Of a DNA stretch of 11,615 nucleotides, positions 6,008 through 11,615 are shown one piece after another (position 1 is the stretch's first letter; each line of letters opens with the position of its first letter). The notes beneath the pieces are model-generated. The model did not search any database. It saw nothing but the letters and a program-made list of their open reading frames with translations, and was not told the origin of the DNA. Made by a program: the position numbers and the translations under genes. Source of the DNA: Acidimicrobiaceae bacterium (lineage in GTDB: Bacteria > Actinomycetota > Acidimicrobiia > Acidimicrobiales > Ilumatobacteraceae); assembly GCA_003154135.1 (NCBI GenBank), contig PMCN01000281.1, positions 1-11,615 on the forward strand, given 5' to 3'.

Positions 6008-6553
6008 ATGAGCCAAGAAGTCATCGACCGCCTCACCCATCTCGTCGGCCAGTTCGACGCACGAGTGCAGGCTGCACCCGCCGACAGCTGGAGCAACCCG
6101 GCCCCGTGCGAAGGGTGGACCGCCACCGATGTGGTCGCCCACGTCGCCGGCTCCGCCAACCGCATGACCGCCGGCCTCACCGGTGGCGAGCCCGCCGAGT
6201 TCGACGCGAGCAACCCCACGGCCAGCTGGGCGGCAGCCCGCGACGGCCTGCTGGCGGCCGCCGGCAGCGCCGACCTGACCACCACGGTCAGCGGGCCGTT
6301 CGGTCCCATGCCCGCCGAGCAGGTGATCGGGCGCCTGATGTGCACCGACGTGCTCGTGCACACCTGGGACCTCGCCCGCGCCGTCGGCGGCGACGAGCAA
6401 CTCGACGCCGATGCCGTGGCCGCGGCGTATTCGGGCCTCAAGCCGATGGACGCGATGATCCGCCAGCCCGGCGTGTTCGGCCCGAAGGTCGACACACCGG
6501 CCGGCGCCGACGTGCAGACCGAGTTCCTCAACTTCCTCGGCCGCACGGTCTGA
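6008..6553 (+). CDS. TIGR03086 family protein (DinB / mycothiol-dependent maleylpyruvate isomerase-like fold)
   Basis: The product is 181 aa. ATG 6008 is preferred over an in-frame GTG at 5993 because TACGGT lies at leaderless distance from 6008. Family marks are NPAPCEGWTATDVVAHVAG (30-48), with His45 in the first conserved metal-site position, and CTDVLVHTWDLARAVG (112-127), with Asp114 and His118 as the (E/D)xxxH pair of the metal site. The DinB four-helix fold in this family normally holds a divalent metal and often uses mycothiol or another thiol cofactor; the actual reaction of TIGR03086 proteins is mostly unknown. It is cytoplasmic, with no signal peptide. It lies divergent from the tRNA across 61 bp and 50 bp ahead of the protease gene, which has its own promoter signal. 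Confidence 0.85.
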   Translation: MSQEVIDRLTHLVGQFDARVQAAPADSWSNPAPCEGWTATDVVAHVAGSANRMTAGLTGGEPAEFDASNPTASWAAARDGLLAAAGSADLTTTVSGPFGPMPAEQVIGRLMCTDVLVHTWDLARAVGGDEQLDADAVAAAYSGLKPMDAMIRQPGVFGPKVDTPAGADVQTEFLNFLGRTV

Positions 6554-6590
6554 GCATCCGTCCCGCGGCACTCGCCGCGTGAGCGCCCGC

Positions 6591-6596
6591 TACCGT
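6591..6596 (+). promoter_or_regulatory. -10 element TACCGT, leaderless-type promoter
   Basis: TACCGT ends 7 nt before the ATG at 6604. There is no Shine-Dalgarno site, and the spacing predicts a leaderless transcript for the protease gene. No clear -35 box is visible. Confidence 0.5.
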
Positions 6597-6603
6597 GCTG
6601 CGC

Positions 6604-8568
6604 ATGCGCGGCCGGACCATCGTCGTCACCCTCTCGTTGCTCGCCCTCGTCGCGGGCTGCTCCAGTAATCCTGGCGTCTCGGCGACGGCGCGCAACACCG
6701 TCGGCACCACCACCGACAGCACCCCGACCAGCACCCCGACCAGCACCGGCGACACGACCGGCCCCGGCGACACCATCGCGCCGCTGAAGGGCACCATCGA
6801 CTGGGGCCCGTGCACCGATCCGTCGGCCACCGACGAGGTGCTGCAGTGCGCGACCATCGACGTGCCGCTCGACTACGACACCCCGTCGGGCACCACGCTG
6901 TCGCTCGCGCTGGTGAAGGTGCCGGCCAAGGGTGAGCGCACAGGCGCCATCCTGATGAACCCGGGCGGACCCGGCGGTTCCGGCTTCGACTTCGTCGCGC
7001 AGAGTGGCACGGCCATCCAGAGCGAGATGGGTCTCACCGCGTTCGACCTCGTCGGCTTCGACCCGCGCGGCGTCGATCGCAGCGGTGGCATCAAGTGCGT
7101 CGACGACGCGTTCCAGAACGCACACGTCTACCTCGACCCCACGCCCGACACGCCCGCGGCCCAGCAGCTGCTCGACGAGGCCGACACCGGTTTCGTGGCC
7201 GGCTGCAAGCAGCACTACGGCGACACGTTGCGCTTCTACTCCACCGCCAACACTGCCCGCGACATGGACCGCATCCGCGAAGGCCTGGGCGACGCGAAGA
7301 TCAGCTACCTCGGCGTCTCCTACGGCACCTACCTCGGTGCAACGTACGCGACCCTGTTCCCGCAGCACGTGACGGCGATGGTGCTCGACAGCGCGTACGA
7401 ACCCAATGGTGACTCGACCGACCAGCAGTACCTCACGCAGTTGGTAGGTTTCGAGGGCGCGTTCAACGACTGGGCGAAGAACTGCCAGGACGACGCGACG
7501 TGCCCGTTCCATGCGGCCGACGTAGGAGCGCGATGGGACGCGTTGAGCGCGGCGCTCGACCAGCACCCTGTGCCCGCGAAGGACGGCCGGCTCGCGAACC
7601 TGGCCGTCATCGACACCGCCACACAGGCGGCGCTGTACAGCAAGAGCGACTGGCCGGTGCTCTCCTCGGCTCTCGCCAAGGTGGAGGCGGGCGACCCGGC
7701 CGAGCTGTTCTCCATGGCCGACAGGTACATGGAACGCAACGCCGATGGCACGTTCGACAGCCTCTTCCAGTCGATCGGCATCATCGAGTGCGCGAGCGGC
7801 ATCCAGCAGCAACCCCCGGCCGATCCCGCCGCGTTGCTGCAGAAGTTGCACGCGCAGGCCCCGCGCATGAGCGCCGACATCACGCTGAAGGACCTCACCA
7901 AGTCGAACGACGAGTGCACGCAGCTCACCGGTGCCATCCAGCCGGTGCCGCTGCACTACGACGGCACCGCGCCGATCGTGGTGGTGGGCGGCGAGAACGA
8001 CCCGGCCACCCCCATCCGCTGGGCGAAGGAGATGACCAGCGAACTGGGTTCGACCGCGCGCCTGCTCACCTTCACCGGTGAGGGCCACGGCCAGCTGCTG
8101 GCCAGCAAGTGCGTCACCCAGGCCGAGGCTGCGGTGCTCACCACGGGCACGTTGCCCGACACCGGAGCCGTCTGCGACCCCGACCCGGTGGTGCAGCAAC
8201 CCGACTGGTGGGGCACGCTTCCCGTACCCCAGGGCGTGGGCGACGTGGTGTCGCTGCCCTCGGTGCTGGCGGCCTTGGGACTCAGCGACACCGTCGGCTA
8301 CGGCGTGCTGCGCACCAGCACGCTGGGTCTCGACGGAACCGCCGCGGCCTACGAGTCGGCGCTCACGGCCGCCAACTTCAAGTCGCTGGGCAAGCAGGAC
8401 ATCGGCATCAACGGAACGGCCGAGACCGGATACCTCACGGGAACCGGCGATCTGCTCGTGGTGGTGGTGCTGGCCCCTGAGGCCTTCGACACCAAGGAGC
8501 TCGGCGATCTGAAGGCCGACGTGCCGCCCAACACGACGCTGGTGCTCATCGCCTACGTGGCGCGCTGA
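6604..8568 (+). CDS. TAP-like tripeptidyl aminopeptidase lipoprotein (SlpD/CaeA type) with extra C-terminal domain
   Basis: The product is 654 aa. The signal peptide ends in the lipobox VAGC with lipidated Cys19, followed by a Thr/Ser/Pro linker (about 32-56). The alpha/beta-hydrolase core shows MNPGGPGGSG (118-127, oxyanion region), FDPRG (152-156), nucleophile GVSYGTYLG with Ser239, Asp466 in GGENDPATP and His495 in GEGHGQ: a complete triad. The TAP C-terminal segment with Cys503 and Cys524 closes the standard protein at about residue 526. Relatives are the Streptomyces Slp/Tap proteases and mycobacterial CaeA/Hip1, which remove N-terminal tripeptides or hydrolyse esters at the cell surface. 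A further 125 or so residues (530-654), unlike the usual family end, follow. A 12-bp unit is duplicated in tandem in the linker DNA (6718-6741). The gene ends 9 bp from a convergent gene. Confidence 0.92.
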   Translation: MRGRTIVVTLSLLALVAGCSSNPGVSATARNTVGTTTDSTPTSTPTSTGDTTGPGDTIAPLKGTIDWGPCTDPSATDEVLQCATIDVPLDYDTPSGTTLSLALVKVPAKGERTGAILMNPGGPGGSGFDFVAQSGTAIQSEMGLTAFDLVGFDPRGVDRSGGIKCVDDAFQNAHVYLDPTPDTPAAQQLLDEADTGFVAGCKQHYGDTLRFYSTANTARDMDRIREGLGDAKISYLGVSYGTYLGATYATLFPQHVTAMVLDSAYEPNGDSTDQQYLTQLVGFEGAFNDWAKNCQDDATCPFHAADVGARWDALSAALDQHPVPAKDGRLANLAVIDTATQAALYSKSDWPVLSSALAKVEAGDPAELFSMADRYMERNADGTFDSLFQSIGIIECASGIQQQPPADPAALLQKLHAQAPRMSADITLKDLTKSNDECTQLTGAIQPVPLHYDGTAPIVVVGGENDPATPIRWAKEMTSELGSTARLLTFTGEGHGQLLASKCVTQAEAAVLTTGTLPDTGAVCDPDPVVQQPDWWGTLPVPQGVGDVVSLPSVLAALGLSDTVGYGVLRTSTLGLDGTAAAYESALTAANFKSLGKQDIGINGTAETGYLTGTGDLLVVVVLAPEAFDTKELGDLKADVPPNTTLVLIAYVAR

Positions 8569-8577
8569 CCGACCGGC

Positions 8578-8922
8578 TCAGGCCACCTTCGACACCGGAG
8601 CAGGACCGGGCTTGGGCGAGTCGACGACCGGGGTGCCGACCACTGCCCAGAGCTCGTTGCGCAGACGGTCGGCGTGCGGATGTTGCAACTGGTTGGCCAC
8701 GACGACCCCTTCGATCATGTCGCCGACGACGGCCGGCCACGGCCGACCCTTGAGCTGCACGGCGACCACGACGCCGTTGCGGTGACGGCGCACCGACCGG
8801 TCGACTCCGACGATGCGCGGCGGGCAACGAAAGCTGGGGGCCACCAGACCACGGCGGCGCGCCTCGAGCCCGAGGGTGCGGGCGACGTGGGCGAACTGCA
8901 GCGTGGAGGGACGGGTGGCCAT
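8578..8922 (-). CDS. Small conserved-looking protein of unknown function
   Basis: The product is 114 aa from the ATG at 8920-8922, read leftward. It fits exactly between the convergent protease gene (9 bp away) and the divergent nuclease gene (92 bp away), and its codons have the G/C third-position bias of real genes here. The sequence opens with MATRPSTLQFAHVARTLG, has a basic middle (RRHRNG) and a core GRPWPAVVGDMIEGVVVANQL, which reads like one compact alpha/beta domain. There is no signal peptide, membrane segment or known motif. I do not recognise a characterised family; a shared promoter region with the nuclease gene may hint at co-regulation. Confidence 0.65.
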   Translation of the reverse strand: MATRPSTLQFAHVARTLGLEARRRGLVAPSFRCPPRIVGVDRSVRRHRNGVVVAVQLKGRPWPAVVGDMIEGVVVANQLQHPHADRLRNELWAVVGTPVVDSPKPGPAPVSKVA

Positions 8923-9001
8923 GACCCGATGATGACAGAGGGGTGTGACACAGCGAGCCCGACCGGAATGCGGCAGACGAGCCGTTCACACAGACGGTCG
9001 C

Positions 9002-9007
9002 TAGTGT
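9002..9007 (+). promoter_or_regulatory. -10 element TAGTGT, leaderless-type promoter
   Basis: TAGTGT ends 7 nt before the GTG at 9015, supporting that codon as the start and a leaderless transcript. The preceding TTCACA (8985-8990) is too close to be a standard -35 box. Confidence 0.5.
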
Positions 9008-9014
9008 CGCCGGC

Positions 9015-9953
9015 GTGCAGGAACCCGCGCCGCTCACCCCCGTGCAGGAGACGACGTTGTCGCTGCTGCGCCGCAGCGGCGACGCGCTGGTCTTCGACGA
9101 GGGCTTCGTGACCCACCTGCGCGACCAGGCAGAAGCCGCGCTCGCCGTGCTCTCCACCCGGCTCGGCGGCGAGACGTTGTGGGTGAGCAAGGGCTTCCTC
9201 GCCAGGGTGCACGGGTGCGAGGTGCGACATCTCGCGCCCGACGACTTCGCCTGGCGGCCGGCCACTGCTGCCGGGTTCGTCGCCCACAAGGCCATCGAGC
9301 TCGCGCTCAACTGGCGCGGCGAGCCTGCCCCCGGCGAGGTGGTCGACGAGGCCCTCGCGCGGCTCGCCGACCAGGCCGACGGCCGGGGCGCGTACGTCGC
9401 CGGCCTCACCGACGGCGAACTGGCCGAGCTGCGCAGCCGCGCCGTCGACCGCACGACGAAGTTCCTGCAGGACTTCCCACCCCTGCCACTGTCGGCGCAC
9501 CCGGTGCTGGAAGCCGCGGCGAAGTGGCGGCCGCCGGGCACCATCGAGCTGTCGGGCAAGGTCGACCTGGTGGTGGGCCGCCCAGCAGGTCGCGAGAGCC
9601 GCTTGCTCATCATCGACTTCAAGTCCGGCGGGCACTCGCCGTTCCACCGCGACGACCTCCGCTTCTATGCGCTGGTGCAGACCATGCGCCAGGGGGTACC
9701 GCCGCGCAAGCTCGTCACCTACTACCTCGACTACTCGGAGAGCGAGGTGGAGGACGTCACCGAGGGAGCGCTCGAGGCCGCGCTGGCGCGCACGCTGGAC
9801 GGCATCGAACGGCACATCGAGCTCACCGCCGAGGGCCGCGAGCCGCTGAAGAAGGTGGGCGTCGCCTGCCGATGGTGCCCGTTGCAGAGCGAGTGCGCCG
9901 AAGGCACGGCGTTCGTGCGCGGCGACGACCCGGAGGCCGAGCCCGATCTGTGA
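9015..9953 (+). CDS. Stand-alone RecB/Cas4-like PD-(D/E)XK nuclease with probable 4Fe-4S site
   Basis: The product is 312 aa from GTG 9015, supported by a -10 element 7 nt upstream. The nuclease core shows His91 in GFVAHKAIE, Asp184 in GKVDLVVG, Asp201 and Lys203 in LLIIDFKSG, and Tyr218 in DDLRFYALV: the order H, D, DxK, QxxxY-like of the RecB/AddB/Cas4 group. One early cysteine (Cys68, HGCEVRH) and a late CRWCPLQSEC (Cys285, 288, 294) match the C...CxxCx5C layout that binds 4Fe-4S in AddB and Cas4. No helicase domain or cas gene accompanies it. It probably cuts or processes DNA in repair; the actual role is not known. It ends directly against the convergent L,D-transpeptidase stop. Confidence 0.9.
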   Translation: MQEPAPLTPVQETTLSLLRRSGDALVFDEGFVTHLRDQAEAALAVLSTRLGGETLWVSKGFLARVHGCEVRHLAPDDFAWRPATAAGFVAHKAIELALNWRGEPAPGEVVDEALARLADQADGRGAYVAGLTDGELAELRSRAVDRTTKFLQDFPPLPLSAHPVLEAAAKWRPPGTIELSGKVDLVVGRPAGRESRLLIIDFKSGGHSPFHRDDLRFYALVQTMRQGVPPRKLVTYYLDYSESEVEDVTEGALEAALARTLDGIERHIELTAEGREPLKKVGVACRWCPLQSECAEGTAFVRGDDPEAEPDL

Positions 9954-9966
9954 TCAGGAGATCACA
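9949..9966. terminator. Stem-loop over two abutting stop codons
   Basis: TGTGATC, loop AGGA, GATCACA gives a 7-bp stem. TGATCA (9951-9956) contains the stop codons of both convergent genes with no base between them. No T-run follows, so it is a weak bidirectional terminator candidate at best. Confidence 0.4.
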
Positions 9967-10733
9967 CGCACCTGCTGGCCGATGGACAGCCAGTCCCAGA
10001 TCTTCACCGAATCGTCGGGGAGCACCCGGATGCACCCGTGCGACTGGCCGCGCATCGAGGCCTCGCCCACCGAATCGAGCGGCTGCGCGTAGCTGCCGTC
10101 GCTGAGCTTCGGCACGCTGTGGAAGGCGATGCGTGCACCCTGGAACTTGCCGCGCGTGAACGCCACGAAGTGGGTCATCGTGCTGTAGTGCCCGCCGAGC
10201 ATGCTGCTCGCGTGGAGGTCTTTCGCGTACACCTGGTAGGTGCCCGGGTCGGGCTGGCTCCAGGCCGAGGTGATGGGGAAGCGATAGCTGACTTGACCGT
10301 TCGAGCAGAGTGCGCCGCGCTGGTGCACGCGGTCGATGACTGCGGCGTGCGACGACGGCGGGCAGTCGGCATCGGTGATCGAGCCCTTCGACGCGGTCGT
10401 GGAGGCGGTCGTTGACGCGGCAGTCGAGGCAGTCGTGGAGGCAGTCGTCGAGGCAGTCGTCGAGGCGCCGGGCAGCGTCGATGCGGCCGACGTTGCGGGC
10501 ATGGCGGCGGTACCCGAGTCACCGGTCGCGCCGGTTGCGTCGGACGGCATCGTCACGTCGCCATCGACCACGTCGGTCACCGAGTCGGCGGTCACTGTCG
10601 CGACCTGGGTGACAGGGGCGGTGGCGGCGCTGGTGGCGGCGGTGCCGTCATCGCGATCTGTGAGCACGGCGACGCCGACCAGGAGCACCACGGCAGCCAG
10701 TGCGGCAAGGAGGGTGCGGTAGCTGCGCGACAT
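9954..10733 (-). CDS. L,D-transpeptidase (YkuD domain), membrane-anchored or secreted
   Basis: The product is 259 aa. An N-terminal hydrophobic segment (8-24) acts as membrane anchor or signal peptide with no lipobox. A low-complexity linker rich in Ala, Thr and Ser (about 30-117) includes repeated TTAS units, then a YkuD domain follows (about 120-259). The catalytic motif is SHGCIRV (231-237) with nucleophile Cys234, and the earlier His205 in IAFHSVP is the partner site. These enzymes form 3-3 peptidoglycan cross-links or attach proteins to the wall, and lie outside the membrane; the long linker would span the wall. Only the catalytic domain with no Ig-like domain is visible, shorter than mycobacterial Ldt proteins. 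A leftward -10 TAGACT lies 9 nt before the start. It is separated by 40 bp from the VOC gene. Confidence 0.9.
   Translation of the reverse strand: MSRSYRTLLAALAAVVLLVGVAVLTDRDDGTAATSAATAPVTQVATVTADSVTDVVDGDVTMPSDATGATGDSGTAAMPATSAASTLPGASTTASTTASTTASTAASTTASTTASKGSITDADCPPSSHAAVIDRVHQRGALCSNGQVSYRFPITSAWSQPDPGTYQVYAKDLHASSMLGGHYSTMTHFVAFTRGKFQGARIAFHSVPKLSDGSYAQPLDSVGEASMRGQSHGCIRVLPDDSVKIWDWLSIGQQVRVIS
10390..10461 (-). repeat. Six 12-bp tandem units encoding the Thr/Ala/Ser linker
   Basis: Six consecutive, slightly varied 12-bp units (consensus GAGGCAGTCGTC on the + strand) encode four-residue TTAS-type units of the L,D-transpeptidase linker. The last two units are identical, suggesting recent duplication. 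Units keep the frame, so copy-number change would alter linker length only. Confidence 0.9.
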
Positions 10734-10742
10734 GCGGCAGTC

Positions 10743-10748
10743 AGTCTA
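10743..10748 (-). promoter_or_regulatory. -10 element TAGACT for the L,D-transpeptidase gene
   Basis: Read leftward, TAGACT ends 9 nt before the ATG at 10733, predicting a 5' leader of only a few bases. No -35 box at normal spacing is evident. It suggests transcription independent of the upstream VOC gene. Confidence 0.4.
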
Positions 10749-10773
10749 CGGACGGCAACCTGTCGGCCCGCGG

Positions 10774-11373
10774 TCAGCGCGGCGTCATCAGCGCCAGCGG
10801 CAGGCCGAGGCCCAGTGAGGCGCGCACCGTGGCGATGTAGCGACCGGTCTGCACCGCAGGCTTGGGCACGCTGATGACATCGGGTCCGAGCTGCTCGCAC
10901 AGGTCGTGCAACTCGGCGACGTTCCACACGAAGCCGAAGAACGACGCGTGCGGGGCAGTGACGTGCGCCGACTCGACGACTTCGACGATCGTCTCCCCCA
11001 GGCGGTGGAAGCCCTGGCGGATGGCGCCTGCCTCGCGGATGCGGCGCAGCTCCTCACCCGTGGCGTGGTGGATGGCCGCACAGGTGCGCTCGAGCGACGA
11101 GGTCATCACCACCACGTGGTCGAAGCCGACGATGCGCAAGGGATGCTCGGGGGCGTGGCCCTCCGGGGCATCGACGTGCGACGTGGCCAGGCCGTCGATG
11201 AGCTCGACGGGAGACGGTGCGTCGACCAGGCCCCAACCGACGAGCCCGTCGGAGCCGGACACGAACCGCAGTCGCACACCGGCGACGCGGGCGACGTCGC
11301 CGTGCACGAGCAGGCCCAACCGTTCCCACGGCTCGACGGGCGACGAGATGACGAGTTCGCCGATGGCGGTCAT
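10774..11373 (-). CDS. VOC / glyoxalase-like domain protein
   Basis: The product is 199 aa. The start at 11371-11373 is chosen because it overlaps the upstream stop (ATGA) with GGAG 8 nt before it; an earlier in-frame start would sit inside the peptidase gene. The segment FDHVVVMTSSLERTCAAIH (84-102) and GETIVEVVES (126-135) are typical of VOC-fold proteins; His86 and Glu131 are at positions that commonly bind the metal. The fold covers glyoxalases, dioxygenases and antibiotic-binding proteins, so the reaction cannot be assigned. The N-terminal 80 residues may be a second, degenerate VOC half. It is cytoplasmic and probably co-translated with the prolyl oligopeptidase. Confidence 0.8.
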   Translation of the reverse strand: MTAIGELVISSPVEPWERLGLLVHGDVARVAGVRLRFVSGSDGLVGWGLVDAPSPVELIDGLATSHVDAPEGHAPEHPLRIVGFDHVVVMTSSLERTCAAIHHATGEELRRIREAGAIRQGFHRLGETIVEVVESAHVTAPHASFFGFVWNVAELHDLCEQLGPDVISVPKPAVQTGRYIATVRASLGLGLPLALMTPR

Positions 11374-11615
11374 ACGAGGTGCTCCACACCGAGCTGCCAA
11401 CAGAAGAACGAGAGCACATCGGCACCCTCGCGCACCCGCATTGCGGCCGGCTTGCCGACGCCGTGGCCCGCGCGGCCGGCCTGGGACAGCAGGATCGGAC
11501 GTTCGGATTGATGCGGCGCGACCTCCACGAGGCGCGCGGTCATCTTGCGCGCATGGCAGGGGTCGACGCGAGTGTCGCCCTCCGCAGTGGTGAACAGCAC
11601 CGAGGGGTACGCCTG
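11370..11615 (-). CDS. Prolyl oligopeptidase (S9 family), C-terminal 81 residues
   Basis: The leftward frame enters from the right edge and stops at 11370-11372. The segment is the end of the S9 catalytic domain: YPSVLFTTAEGDTRVDP, where Asp follows the last strand and belongs to the triad, then CHARKMTARL, then GRAGHGVGKP with the catalytic His, and a terminal ADVLSFFCWQLGV helix. The nucleophile Ser and the propeller lie outside the window. These enzymes cleave short peptides after proline. The stop overlaps the VOC start by 4 bp. Confidence 0.9.
   Translation of the reverse strand, partial: QAYPSVLFTTAEGDTRVDPCHARKMTARLVEVAPHQSERPILLSQAGRAGHGVGKPAAMRVREGADVLSFFCWQLGVEHLV

Noticed and set aside
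5812..8199. Very long leftward open frame opposite the TIGR03086 and protease genes and through the tRNA
   Set aside because: It is antisense to two clearly recognised proteins and includes the tRNA; the product is low-complexity Arg/Gly/Ala/Val sequence. Long antisense frames are expected in GC-rich DNA.
8546..9815. Overlapping leftward frames opposite the nuclease gene
   Set aside because: The forward frame has all nuclease motifs and a -10 element; the reverse products are Arg/Ser/Ala-rich shadows.
10390..10461. Repeat array considered as CRISPR
   Set aside because: Units are 12 bp, contiguous, without spacers, and code in frame for the transpeptidase linker.

Overview
The window is GC-rich throughout, with strong G/C preference at third codon positions in the right half. 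It carries typical actinobacterial signs: a TIGR03086/DinB-like (mycothiol-dependent isomerase-like) protein, a TAP-type tripeptidyl aminopeptidase lipoprotein, an L,D-transpeptidase, a LAL-type AAA regulator, and -10 elements placed so close to start codons that transcripts are probably leaderless. I infer a high-GC Actinomycetota member; an acidimicrobial lineage is possible but not proven. No IS element, phage gene, rRNA or CRISPR array was seen.

Left part (1-5615). A leftward AAA-ATPase regulator (N-terminal half only, running off the left edge) is divergent from a five-gene rightward cluster: secreted alpha/beta-hydrolase lipoprotein, 14-TM DHA2 MFS exporter with a His-rich tail, thioredoxin-reductase-like flavoprotein with a CPFC redox pair but no recognisable NADPH site, PNPOx-like FMN-family protein, and a DJ-1/PfpI protein with isonitrile-hydratase-like residues. 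The last four genes are tightly spaced (4-bp overlap, 22 bp, then 128 bp or a 4-bp overlap depending on the DJ-1 start). The set looks like an export plus redox-detoxification cassette; the exporter/CxxC-flavoenzyme pair recalls the self-protection pairs of disulfide natural products such as gliotoxin and holomycin. Two inverted repeats with the same CGACC half-site lie in the divergent promoter region.

Middle (5616-5946). A 247-bp gap holds a possible decayed coding remnant and a perfect 8-bp hairpin, followed by a leftward tRNA-Leu with anticodon UAA. The only in-frame TTA codon I found in the annotated genes is in the DJ-1-like gene, about 0.7 kb from this tRNA. The DJ-1-like gene also has visibly lower G/C at third positions than the genes to the right of the tRNA.

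Right part (5947-11615). Mostly ordinary chromosomal genes: TIGR03086 family protein, TAP-like lipoprotein protease with an extra C-terminal domain, a small conserved-looking unknown (leftward), a stand-alone RecB/Cas4-like PD-(D/E)XK nuclease with a probable four-cysteine Fe-S site, an L,D-transpeptidase with a 12-bp-repeat-encoded Thr/Ala/Ser linker, a VOC/glyoxalase-like protein, and the C-terminal end of a prolyl oligopeptidase, the last two translationally coupled.
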